A stretch of 64,000 nucleotides of DNA from Bifidobacterium asteroides (GTDB taxonomy: Bacteria > Actinomycetota > Actinomycetes > Actinomycetales > Bifidobacteriaceae), in assembly GCF_030758775.1 (NCBI RefSeq), contig NZ_CP132384.1:868001-932000 (forward strand). Reading direction: 5' to 3'. A model generated the notes under the pieces. That model had not been told where the DNA came from. It worked only from the letters and a program-made list of their open reading frames with translations, and searched no databases. A program made the position numbers and the translations under genes. Shown here piece by piece: positions 27,651 through 35,448 of the stretch (the first letter of the stretch is position 1; every line of letters starts with the position of its first letter).

Positions 27651-28195
27651 GCCTCCAGGACGACGTCAAGCAACTGAGCCAGGACCCCCAACTCATGCTC
27701 ACCGCAGGCCGACAGGCCCTCGACAGCATCATGCGCATACTCGACGGCACCCACCAGCCCGAAGCCATAGGACACGACCGGCTCACCCGCATGGCCGCGC
27801 TGATAGAAACCTCACTGCCGCACCGCGACGCGCTCCTGGTCGCCGCCATCAACCCCGACACCACCCGAGACGACCTGACCACCATCACCGAACAACCCCA
27901 CGACCCCGCCGCCGTCAAACTCATCTTCACCAGCCTCACCACCTGCTTCGAAGGCCGGACCCCCGTCAACCAGGAACGCGCCGACAGAGCCTACAACCTC
28001 TTCGACCAGCTCACCGCCGCCGTCGGCCCCACCCCACACCTCAGCGCCTCCAGAGCCTACCTGGCCTGGGCCGCCCGCGACCCCGACCAAGCCAGCTCAT
28101 ACATGGTCCAAGCCCTCACCCTCGACCGAACCAACAACCTCGCAGCGCTCATCGCCCTGGCCCTCAGTAAGAACATCAACCCCACCGACGACTAA
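27635..28195 (+). CDS. DUF4192-like protein
   Basis: A 186-residue soluble protein. The C-terminal half, ending SASRAYLAWAARDPDQASSY and a helical LALSKNINP tail, resembles the end of actinobacterial DUF4192 proteins, whose function is unknown; the N-terminal part of that family is shortened. The first five residues and ribosome site are identical to those of the parB-like gene because both lie in the 335-bp repeat. The two are thus likely to be expressed alike. Confidence 0.55.
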   Translation: MNTTTSLQDDVKQLSQDPQLMLTAGRQALDSIMRILDGTHQPEAIGHDRLTRMAALIETSLPHRDALLVAAINPDTTRDDLTTITEQPHDPAAVKLIFTSLTTCFEGRTPVNQERADRAYNLFDQLTAAVGPTPHLSASRAYLAWAARDPDQASSYMVQALTLDRTNNLAALIALALSKNINPTDD

Positions 28196-28216
28196 CACCA
28201 CACACAACCAAACCGA

Positions 28217-28250
28217 AGAGGTCTCCTCCCAAACCAAGGAGGAGACCTCT
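28217..28250 (+). terminator. 13-bp hairpin after the DUF4192-like gene
   Basis: AGAGGTCTCCTCC pairs perfectly with GGAGGAGACCTCT around an eight-base loop. No T-run follows. Same style as the hairpin after the parB-like gene. Confidence 0.55.
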
Positions 28251-28330
28251 CCGCGTCCGATGCGTTTCTCCCGCCCCATAAAAGGGGCACTCGAATCCGC
28301 TTCATTCCCTAGGAATGATTGTTGTTTAGA

Positions 28331-28777
28331 TTAATCATGCTTGTCTGCAGCATCAACGGCATGAATGACGAGTAGGGAGATGAGAATGGTGAGAACCTCA
28401 GTTATCAAAGATGAGAGCGCCATGGCTTCCCACCTGCTGAAGGCCAAGGCCATCAACCCCATGAGAAACACAAAACTCACAACTTCGCTAACAAGCTTCT
28501 TCAAGACCTTGTGACTGCTCATGCTAAACAACACATCCACCAACGCATCAGTTATGTAGGTACCAAAGAACCACAACAGAAAGATAACGATGGTACCCAA
28601 AACCCCACGCCACCCATGCACCCAGGAACGAACGCCACCGAAAGGGAGCAAGCGATAAGTGACACCAATGCCGACCGCAAAAGGAAAGACAAAACCCAAC
28701 AACACAGTTCCGAAAAAACCAACACCGGTAATCGCATCCGAAACCGTTACATGGTCTGATCGTCCACGGTCACTCAT
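28331..28777 (-). CDS. Small predicted membrane protein
   Basis: A 148-residue protein with about four hydrophobic helices (near 18-42, 58-80, 95-112 and 120-140) and a short polar N-terminus. I do not recognise the family. GAGAGGGGTGA lies before the ATG. Its start is 33 bp from a solitary IS end, so its promoter may have been replaced by the rearrangement. Confidence 0.6.
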   Translation of the reverse strand: MSDRGRSDHVTVSDAITGVGFFGTVLLGFVFPFAVGIGVTYRLLPFGGVRSWVHGWRGVLGTIVIFLLWFFGTYITDALVDVLFSMSSHKVLKKLVSEVVSFVFLMGLMALAFSRWEAMALSSLITEVLTILISLLVIHAVDAADKHD

Positions 28778-28799
28778 CGCTCACCCCTCTCTCCATGAA

Positions 28800-30110
28800 T
28801 CAGAGGAACAAAACAACGCGTTTAGTTCCTATAGGCCCATTTAAATCAGTTGAGTCAACATTGTTGTATAGGATATGCCCCGAATCCGGCCTATAAAAAG
28901 CCTCCAATAGGGAAAGCAGCGTAGTTTTACCTGAACCCGACGAGCCCACGATGACGGTTCTTTGGTGTGGGACTGCGCTAAAACTAATGTTCTGCAGAGT
29001 GGTATTTCGTTCATCATCTTTGTCCGCTGTATTGTAAGAAAAGCATACATCTTTGAACTCCAGCGTAATGTTGGCTGTATCAAACGAGGAATGCCCATCT
29101 GGGGAAAGCATATTGCTCGAACTTACGGTTTCGCTTTTATCGCGCAAAGATTCAATGTCTTCTATTCTCCTGAGTGGTCCTAAAGCTTTGAAAGCCGTGG
29201 TTATAGATGAGGAAAAGGAGCTTAGCGAAGAAACAACCATAGTCAAATACATTGAAAAGGAGATGAAATTAGAAATATCAAGATCCCCTTTCGCTATTTC
29301 CGCGCCGCCAAAGGAAAAAACGATTAGTAAGGTCAGCTGTATGGCGCAGTTCACAATGGACCGAATGATTGTTTCCTTGTTGGCCACTTTTACTGTTGCC
29401 CGATACACTTCTTCTGCGGTACCGACTACTCTTTTCGTTTCAGGCACTGTTGCCATAAAGGCCTTAATTGTGCGAATTCCAGCTAATGATCGCAGTATGG
29501 CATTAGACAGTCTTGCTGTCTTAGCTTGTACCAGTTCGGTATAGGCCTGCAGACGAGAAGAAGCAGCAATCATCAACAGAATGGATGTGCACGAAGTTAT
29601 AAGTGCCACGGCAAAGAGTCTGGTATCAATGAACAGCATAGCGACAGCTGATCCGCAAGCTGTTAACAGATTCGCGGCCACTTTAAAGAAGTCTGATGAC
29701 AGGGCTGAGCGTAACTCATTAGTATCTGAGATGACAGTTGAGACATAGTCACCCGACTCCCTCTTATCATACTCTTGTACCGGCAGGCCGAGGATACAGG
29801 TAATGAGATTGCTACGTTTATCGAAAACTATTTTCGCCGCAAGGCGGTTTGCCATATTGGATCCCAAACCATCCAGGACGATGCCTGCTACAAACAAAAG
29901 CGCCAAGACTGCAATTGGTCTCACCAACTTCTGACTCTGTTCTATGGCGTGTAGAAGATAATTGACACACAGAGGTTGTAGTAACGCCAGACCTGAAGAC
30001 ACTATACCCACAGACATCACAACAACAGTGATAGCTGTGTGCGGTTTCAATAGTCTGAATACATTAAAAATTGTGGTTTTTTGACGTTGCTGAGTTTGCA
30101 TAGTTGACAT
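28800..30110 (-). pseudogene. ABC exporter half-transporter, 3' truncated
   Basis: The first 330 residues are a type I exporter membrane domain with six helices and the QEYDKRESGDYVSTVISDTNE coupling region. The nucleotide-binding domain begins, with Walker A at GSSGSGKTTLL, then stops after FYRPDSGHILYNN. The last dozen codons are read from the solitary IS end. Signature, Walker B and switch His are missing, so it cannot hydrolyse ATP. Such proteins export peptides, including lanthipeptides. GCGGAAATC precedes the ATG, eight bases after the permease stop. Confidence 0.88.
28810..28838 (+). repeat. Solitary right end of the IS1249-like element
   Basis: AAAACAACGCGTTTAG then TTCCTATAGGCCC, identical to the right end of copy 3. 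No IS body lies beside it: on the side where the element should be there is only the promoter area of the small membrane protein. It marks a past insertion followed by deletion or recombination. Confidence 0.85.
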
Positions 30111-30118
30111 GATTTCCG

Positions 30119-31564
30119 CTATTCGCCTATGGCTGTTTGGACGGTTTCAATTGCCGATCGCTTCAAACTAGAACGTGCAGAGAAAAATGTGGAAAGTGTT
30201 CCCGCGGCGATAATGGGCACAGCAAGGATAATGAAGAACTTCCAGGGGAAGACCACTACAAAGAGATTCTTGGAAAGAGGGAGGAATGTCACAGCGGTGA
30301 AAACTCCGACGAGCAAGGTGGCCCCCGCAGAGATAAGGATACCGGTGGTCACGAGGATGAAACCATCCAAGGCCGATATGGCAAGTAGCTGTCCGGGCAC
30401 AGCGCCCGCGATGGAGATAAGGGCCAGATCAAGGTTGCGTTCCTTGGCAGAGATGGCGAAACTGGCGACCGCACCGATTACAGCAATGAGCAAGGCCGAC
30501 CACAGGCTGGACATAAGCTCTATCGGTGTGGCTGATCCCATGTCTTTCAACTGGGGAAAGCCACTTATGGCAGCAGTACTGGTTTGACCTGTGATTAACA
30601 ATCCACCGAGCAGGAACAGGCAAGCAGTCAGTGAGATGATGGTGGAGCCGAATGCCTTCCCGCGACTTCTCACAATGGCTTGTGCCCGTGCGATCTTCCA
30701 GACATCGGATTGCACAGGAACCAGATTCGTCCATGTTTTGGTGGCCCATTGGATGATGGGTCCTCCAGAATAGGCCAGAGCGACCAGAAACAGCAGTATC
30801 GCGATGATCGGGCCTAATGACATGGGTTGCATGATGATGCCCAATTGGGTCTTACTCAGAGTTTTGGGGTCGTTCAACACCAGGATAACGGCAGCGACAG
30901 CCGGTGCCAGCAGGGCGATGAAACCACCGATAATAAGGAATCTCCTCAGACCGCGCCCAGCTCTCGTGACGTGGACTTCCTCAGTTCCTGAACCTCTCAG
31001 CAGCTCAACCGGAAGCACTTTCCTCAAAGCACGCAGAGTAAAGAGAGCACCCAACAAAGCCACAATGAAACCGACTGCAAGCCCCCTCAAAGCAAAGTCT
31101 AAGAAACCCTGCCAAGTAAAAGTGATAAGCGGCGGTAACAGCACGGCCTCCAACTGGAACTTTAGAATCCGTGGGGCAAGAATTGGCGCCAGCGCCATAC
31201 CAACGATGGAGGAGATCAGAGTCAGCACGAACACCTGCACCATGGTGAGGGTCAGCACCTGCCTAGGTGTGGCACCAAGCAGGGACAACAATGCAAGTCC
31301 CTTCCGCCGCTGCCTTATGGAAGCCTGAATCGTCACCATAATGACCAGGCAACCCAGGACCATTGCTATCTGGTAGACCGAGTCCACGTTAGTGCTGAGA
31401 TGGTGAGATACCACACCCACTTCCCCCGGGGAATCATGTTTGAGATCATTGATTCCCTTGCATACACTCATGGCGCACAGAATCGTCTGCGTGACCACAA
31501 GCACAAGAAACACACCGGCCCAGATTCCTCTATTGGCTTTCAGATCATTCAACGCCCACTTCAT
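30119..31564 (-). CDS. FtsX/MacB-type ABC permease
   Basis: A 481-residue membrane protein with a helix at 14-33 and about nine more, arranged as two FtsX-like blocks: ASIRQRRKGLALLSLLGATP (residues about 81-100) and ISAKERNLDLALISIAGAVP are the paired cytoplasmic motifs of this family. It lacks the large extracellular domain of MacB. It lies 47 bp after its ATPase gene; GAAAGG precedes the ATG. Together they form an exporter or lipid-level peptide-handling pump in a decayed lanthipeptide locus. Confidence 0.87.
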   Translation of the reverse strand: MKWALNDLKANRGIWAGVFLVLVVTQTILCAMSVCKGINDLKHDSPGEVGVVSHHLSTNVDSVYQIAMVLGCLVIMVTIQASIRQRRKGLALLSLLGATPRQVLTLTMVQVFVLTLISSIVGMALAPILAPRILKFQLEAVLLPPLITFTWQGFLDFALRGLAVGFIVALLGALFTLRALRKVLPVELLRGSGTEEVHVTRAGRGLRRFLIIGGFIALLAPAVAAVILVLNDPKTLSKTQLGIIMQPMSLGPIIAILLFLVALAYSGGPIIQWATKTWTNLVPVQSDVWKIARAQAIVRSRGKAFGSTIISLTACLFLLGGLLITGQTSTAAISGFPQLKDMGSATPIELMSSLWSALLIAVIGAVASFAISAKERNLDLALISIAGAVPGQLLAISALDGFILVTTGILISAGATLLVGVFTAVTFLPLSKNLFVVVFPWKFFIILAVPIIAAGTLSTFFSARSSLKRSAIETVQTAIGE

Positions 31565-31611
31565 GACTTACACCTTTCACGCCGCATCGCCATACAGAAT
31601 CAGGGCAATAA

Positions 31612-32325
31612 CTACGCTTGCTCTTCCACATTCCCTGATGCGACAAATCCGCCATCACTCATGGTGTATACGACGTCGCATTGCCGGGCCAGGCGGAGAT
31701 CGTGTGTGACCACGACCACGCATTTACCGGGTCGATGGGAGAAGTCCCGCAACTGCGAGAAAACCAACTGTCCGGACTTCTGGTCAAGAGCACCTGTCGG
31801 CTCATCGGCGAACACAACATCGGGATCCGCGACCAAGGTGCGAATCAAGGATACCCGCTGCTGCTCACCACCTGAGAGCGAACTAGCTGCGTCATTGTCG
31901 TGCCCGCTCAAGTGGAACTTATCCATGAGGGCATCGATGCTTCCTTGATCGACCTTGCGATGGCTGAGAGTCAAGGGGAGCAGGATATTGTCACGAACGG
32001 TCATGGACGGGACAAGATTGTAGGACTGAAACACAAACCCGATATGCGATCTGCGAAACAAAGCCAAGTTACGCTGGTTCTTCTTAGTTAGTTCCTCACC
32101 CAGCACCCACACATTTCCTTGAGATGGCTGTTCAAGACCAGAAAGGCAATATAGCAAGGTGCTCTTACCACATCCAGAGGGCCCTGTAATTGCGGTCATG
32201 GCACCACCAGCAGCAACAAAAGAAAGATCATTGAATACCACAGTGGGAGTCCCGTCACCCGAGACGAAATTCTTACTTAGCTGTTCAGCTACTACCACAC
32301 CATCACGCATAATATTAACCTTCAT
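31612..32325 (-). CDS. ABC transporter ATP-binding protein, MacB/LolD type
   Basis: A 237-residue ATPase with all motifs: Walker A GPSGCGKST (48-56), Q-loop FVFQSYNLVPSMTV, signature LSGGEQQRV, Walker B DVVFADEPTGALD and switch His VVTHD. The start at 32325 overlaps the stop of the LanKC fragment (ATGA); ATG at 32310, eight bases after AAGG, is an alternative. Partner of the FtsX-type permease that follows. Confidence 0.92.
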   Translation of the reverse strand: MKVNIMRDGVVVAEQLSKNFVSGDGTPTVVFNDLSFVAAGGAMTAITGPSGCGKSTLLYCLSGLEQPSQGNVWVLGEELTKKNQRNLALFRRSHIGFVFQSYNLVPSMTVRDNILLPLTLSHRKVDQGSIDALMDKFHLSGHDNDAASSLSGGEQQRVSLIRTLVADPDVVFADEPTGALDQKSGQLVFSQLRDFSHRPGKCVVVVTHDLRLARQCDVVYTMSDGGFVASGNVEEQA

Positions 32326-32924
32326 GGTACTGAGATCAGAGTATCGCCAGACCTCATGCGATTATAAAGCCCCACGACAACGAGTACTGAATCGGACATT
32401 TCTATTGAAACAAACGCCCCATATCTGAAAAAGATAGGTCCGTTATTGTACCTTAAATCACTGAGGATATAAGGTCCTGGTTCACCGCCTATTGCTTCCT
32501 CTAGTTTGAGGGTTAATCTTTCAAGATGCTCATCAGAAAAGGGATATATGGTTATGAATTTTCCACTAGAGCTGCGTCCTGCATATTTGGTATTGGAGGA
32601 TCGGTACTGTTGTTTATCCCTGAGATATTTGAACATAACATGCTCTGAAATACAGATTTTAGAAACTTTTTCTAAAACTGATTGTGCATTGTCAAGGGAA
32701 GCCGTCACATGAATTTTTCATCCGTGGGTCCTCATTATGCAAGCAGTCGGCTGCATATATGTCCATACTACGGATTTATTTGAAGCCCATCCTATCGGAC
32801 AGTCAGGTTCAGGATCCCATGACTCTTCGGCATGTGCCATGAGACTACGGCTATCGACAAAGAAAGGAGATCCTGGGTGCGTCGCCCGCATGTATACAGC
32901 TTCCCCAATCATTGCGTCTCCCAT
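32322..32924 (-). pseudogene. Class III lanthipeptide synthetase LanKC, N-terminal remnant
   Basis: Reading from 32924, the frame gives HPGSPFFVDSR, then a region ending MRTHG, a TGA stop (32718-32720), and in the same frame KIHVTASLDNAQSVLEKV, FKYLRDKQQYRSSNTKYAGR, SGKFITIYP, GPYILSDLRY and FFRYGAFVSIEM. These are the successive landmarks of the LanKC N-terminal lyase region, where GWKIHV is conserved, so the TGA replaces a Trp codon. The kinase and cyclase domains are absent: after about 200 codons the frame stops at the next gene's ATG. A functional synthetase needs about 850 residues. Confidence 0.8.
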
Positions 32925-32948
32925 CGTTGCGGACTATGCTTTGTAGTA

Positions 32949-32976
32949 ATATTATCAGAACCCGGTTCAGTGTCAA
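32949..32976 (-). promoter_or_regulatory. Promoter of the LanKC remnant operon
   Basis: On the minus strand, TTGACA (32976-32971) and TAATAT (32954-32949) are 16 bp apart. Transcription would begin near 32942, about 18 bases before the ATG at 32924, and run through the LanKC remnant, ATPase, permease and truncated exporter. Confidence 0.55.
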
Positions 32977-33090
32977 CTTCTGTTTTAACTCGCTTCTTGA
33001 ATATTAATAACTTGCTCATTGCCTTTGATAGCTAAGTACCCATACGTCGCCTTTTAAGATGGCAACTTTCCTTTGAGTAGAGATGGACCT

Positions 33091-33255
33091 TCAATTGCTG
33101 CATCCAATGATGTCAAGACACCAAGCCGTTTGCATAGCAAACTTTTCCCAGCGTCTATACTTACCTGATCCTCCCCCGTGGCTTCCATTCTGAATGATAT
33201 TAACGACTGCGTCTGCACCGATTTCCTGGAGCAGTGACACCCACTTCAGAGATTC
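33091..33255 (-). pseudogene. Possible gene end cut by IS copy 2
   Basis: A 54-codon frame is open from the IS boundary to a TGA at 33091. The product, beginning ESLKWVSLLQEIGADAVV and ending WCLDIIGCSN, is not recognised. It could be the 3' end of a gene whose front was removed with the IS insertion, or chance. Confidence 0.3.
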
Positions 33256-33257
33256 TG

Positions 33258-34611
33258 GGCTATAGGAACTAAACGCGTTGTTTATGTTGGGGGTTTGGCC
33301 TTGTGGCTGTAAGCGTGTTGGGTGGTTGTTAATAGGTCGGGTTGTTAATAGGGGTCTTGCAGGGGTGCCCGTTCCTGTTCGATTGGGGAATGAGAACCAG
33401 ATCGAAGAGGGCCAGGCATTGCCCCATATGCCATGGGCGGATGCGCAAGCATGGGCGCAACAGATCAGGCACGCAGCGCTGGATGTGTCCGTCCTGCTCG
33501 ATCACGTCCACCGCGCGCAGGCAGGACCGGGCCCGCGCCGCGCAGTTGAGGGAGTTCCCGGACCGGCCGCTGACGGGCAGGACCCGGGAACAGATGGGGG
33601 CCATGGGCGCCAGGGCCTGGCGTAAACGGGTCGGCTGGTGCTGGAACATCAAGCCGGCAATCACACCGGACGGGGTGGTCCATCACACGCTCATGGCCGA
33701 CGGCACGTATATGGCACACGGCTGGTGCCTCCTGATAGCGATCGACGGGCAGACGGGCCAGGTCATCGACCGGCAGTGGTGCCATCAGGAGAACACGGCG
33801 GCCTGCACGGCCCTGTCCTCCCGCATCCCCGGGCCCGACGTGCTCATCACCGACGGCCTTCGCGGCGTGCAGAAAGCCTGCCATGCCTGCTGCCGGGCAC
33901 GCGCATCCAACGCTGCCTGGTGCACGTGCAACGCAACACCAAAACCGACCCGACACTCAAACCACGACTTCAGGCCGGCAAGGAACTCAAGCGACTCTCC
34001 GACCAGCTCACCCGGGTCCATACCATCGAGGAAGCGGTGCGTTGGGGTGAGGCCTTGAACGCCTGGCACGAAAGATGGAAAACCCTCATCGACGAACGCA
34101 CCATGGCCAAGGACGACCCAGCCAACCCCAAAGCCAGCCACCAATCCTGGTGGTGGACCCACCAGGAACTCCGCCGCTGCTACCGCAGGCTCGAACACCT
34201 CTTCCAAGACAGGCCGCTCTTCGCCTTCCTGGAACCCGAACTCACCGCCGGCGGGCCAGTGGAACGCACCACCAACCGGCCGGAAGGAGGAGTCAACCCA
34301 CCCATCAAACGCACCCTCCTGCAACACCACGGCCTACCCGAGAGCCACATGGGACGCGCCTGCGAATGGCACTGCTGCATGAAAACCGACAACCCCGACC
34401 CCGCCAGCCTGATCAGGGACGAACACCAGCAGCCACAACCAGCACCCAAACGGGAAACCAGACAGGAACAGGACGAGCCCGAACACTACGGCACCGCCAT
34501 CAACTGGAACGAGTTCCACACACCAGTCAGATACCCCAACACCACACTCTGACCAACACACAACCAAACCCACACACAGAACCTAAAACAACGCGTTTAG
34601 TTCCTATAGCC
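33258..34611 (+). mobile_element. IS1249-like insertion sequence, copy 2
   Basis: 1354 bp, same ends and orientation as copy 1. It differs by a handful of single bases, for example one that removes a stop at the end of the first frame. No short target duplication: left flank CAGAGATTCT, right flank AGCAATACTT. It joins the AT-rich lanthipeptide remnant to the GC-rich ABC pair. Confidence 0.88.
33390..34552 (+). pseudogene. IS1249-family transposase, frameshifted (copy 2)
   Basis: Same organisation and the same one-base deletion (about 33892) as copy 1, so both derive from one frameshifted ancestor. A T-to-C change lets the first frame run on to 34058. The C-terminal part with the third acidic residue (RPEGGVN) remains in the -1 frame. 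Confidence 0.85.
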
Positions 34612-34613
34612 CA

Positions 34614-34629
34614 GCAATACTTGTATTGC
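34614..34629. promoter_or_regulatory. Palindrome next to IS copy 2, upstream of the ABC pair
   Basis: GCAATAC-TT-GTATTGC, perfect seven-base arms, two bases from the IS end and 88 bp before the ATPase start. It could be an operator for the transporter genes; the cognate regulator would have been left behind at the IS junction. Confidence 0.35.
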
Positions 34630-34716
34630 GTCTCAGTGTAAAGTTCGCTGTAGCTTTTCGCGTTGTGGATTCGTATGGTGCTCGGGGTTTCGTCGGGCTG
34701 TGGATTGGGGTTGGGT

Positions 34717-35448
34717 ATGGCTGGTGAGTTTCTGTCCCTTGAGGGTGTCTCCTATCATTACGGTTCGGGCGGGGCCGGCATCACCGACGTGTCCCTGCAA
34801 TGCCCGCCTGGGTCGTGGACGGCGATCATGGGGCCCTCGGGCGCGGGCAAGTCGACCCTGCTGAATTGCGCCTCGGGCCTGCTGCCGGTCGACCAGGGCT
34901 TGGTGCACATCGGGCAGCATGACCTGGCCCGGATGGGAGAGGCCGACCTGACACGTGTCAGGCGTGACCTGATCGGGTTCGTGTTTCAGGACTACAACCT
35001 CGTCGAAGCGTTCACATGCCTGCAGAACGTGATGCTGTCCTTCCTCTTCGGCGGGCCGCGCATCGAGGTCGACGACGCCGTGCGGGCCCTGCAGGCGGTG
35101 GGTCTGGATGGTTTCGCCGACGTCTATCCCTCGGACATGTCGGGCGGGCAGCGGCAGCGTGTGGCGGTGGCCAGGGCTTTGGCCTCGAGGCCCTCGGTCG
35201 TCTTTGCCGACGAGCCGACGGGCGCCCTGGACACCGCCGGCTCCCAGCTGGTGCTGGACGCCTTCGGCCAGGTGGCGGCGCGGGGGTCCACGGTGCTGAT
35301 GGTGACCCACGACCCGGATGTGGCGGCCCGTGCTGGCAGCACCGTGTTCCTGGTCGACGGCCGCATCCACTCGGTGTGGTCGGGCTGCACGGCCGAGCAG
35401 CTGGCCATGCACCTGGCCGAGACCACGTTGAGCGGGGCCGACCGGTGA
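34717..35448 (+). CDS. ABC transporter ATP-binding protein, BceA/MacB type
   Basis: A 243-residue ATPase: Walker A GPSGAGKST (39-47), Q-loop FVFQDYNLVEAFT, signature MSGGQRQRV, Walker B VVFADEPTGALD, switch VTHD. The start at 34717 follows GGGGTTGGG; an in-frame start at 34663 adds residues unlike the family. Its stop overlaps the permease GTG start. The pair resembles peptide-resistance or peptide-export transporters of Gram-positives. Confidence 0.92.
   Translation: MAGEFLSLEGVSYHYGSGGAGITDVSLQCPPGSWTAIMGPSGAGKSTLLNCASGLLPVDQGLVHIGQHDLARMGEADLTRVRRDLIGFVFQDYNLVEAFTCLQNVMLSFLFGGPRIEVDDAVRALQAVGLDGFADVYPSDMSGGQRQRVAVARALASRPSVVFADEPTGALDTAGSQLVLDAFGQVAARGSTVLMVTHDPDVAARAGSTVFLVDGRIHSVWSGCTAEQLAMHLAETTLSGADR

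Noticed and set aside
32909-33019. 36-codon minus-strand frame just before the LanKC remnant, as a lanthipeptide precursor
   Set aside because: It has no cysteine and no Ser/Cys core pattern, and it overlaps the LanKC start. The real precursor gene seems to be missing.
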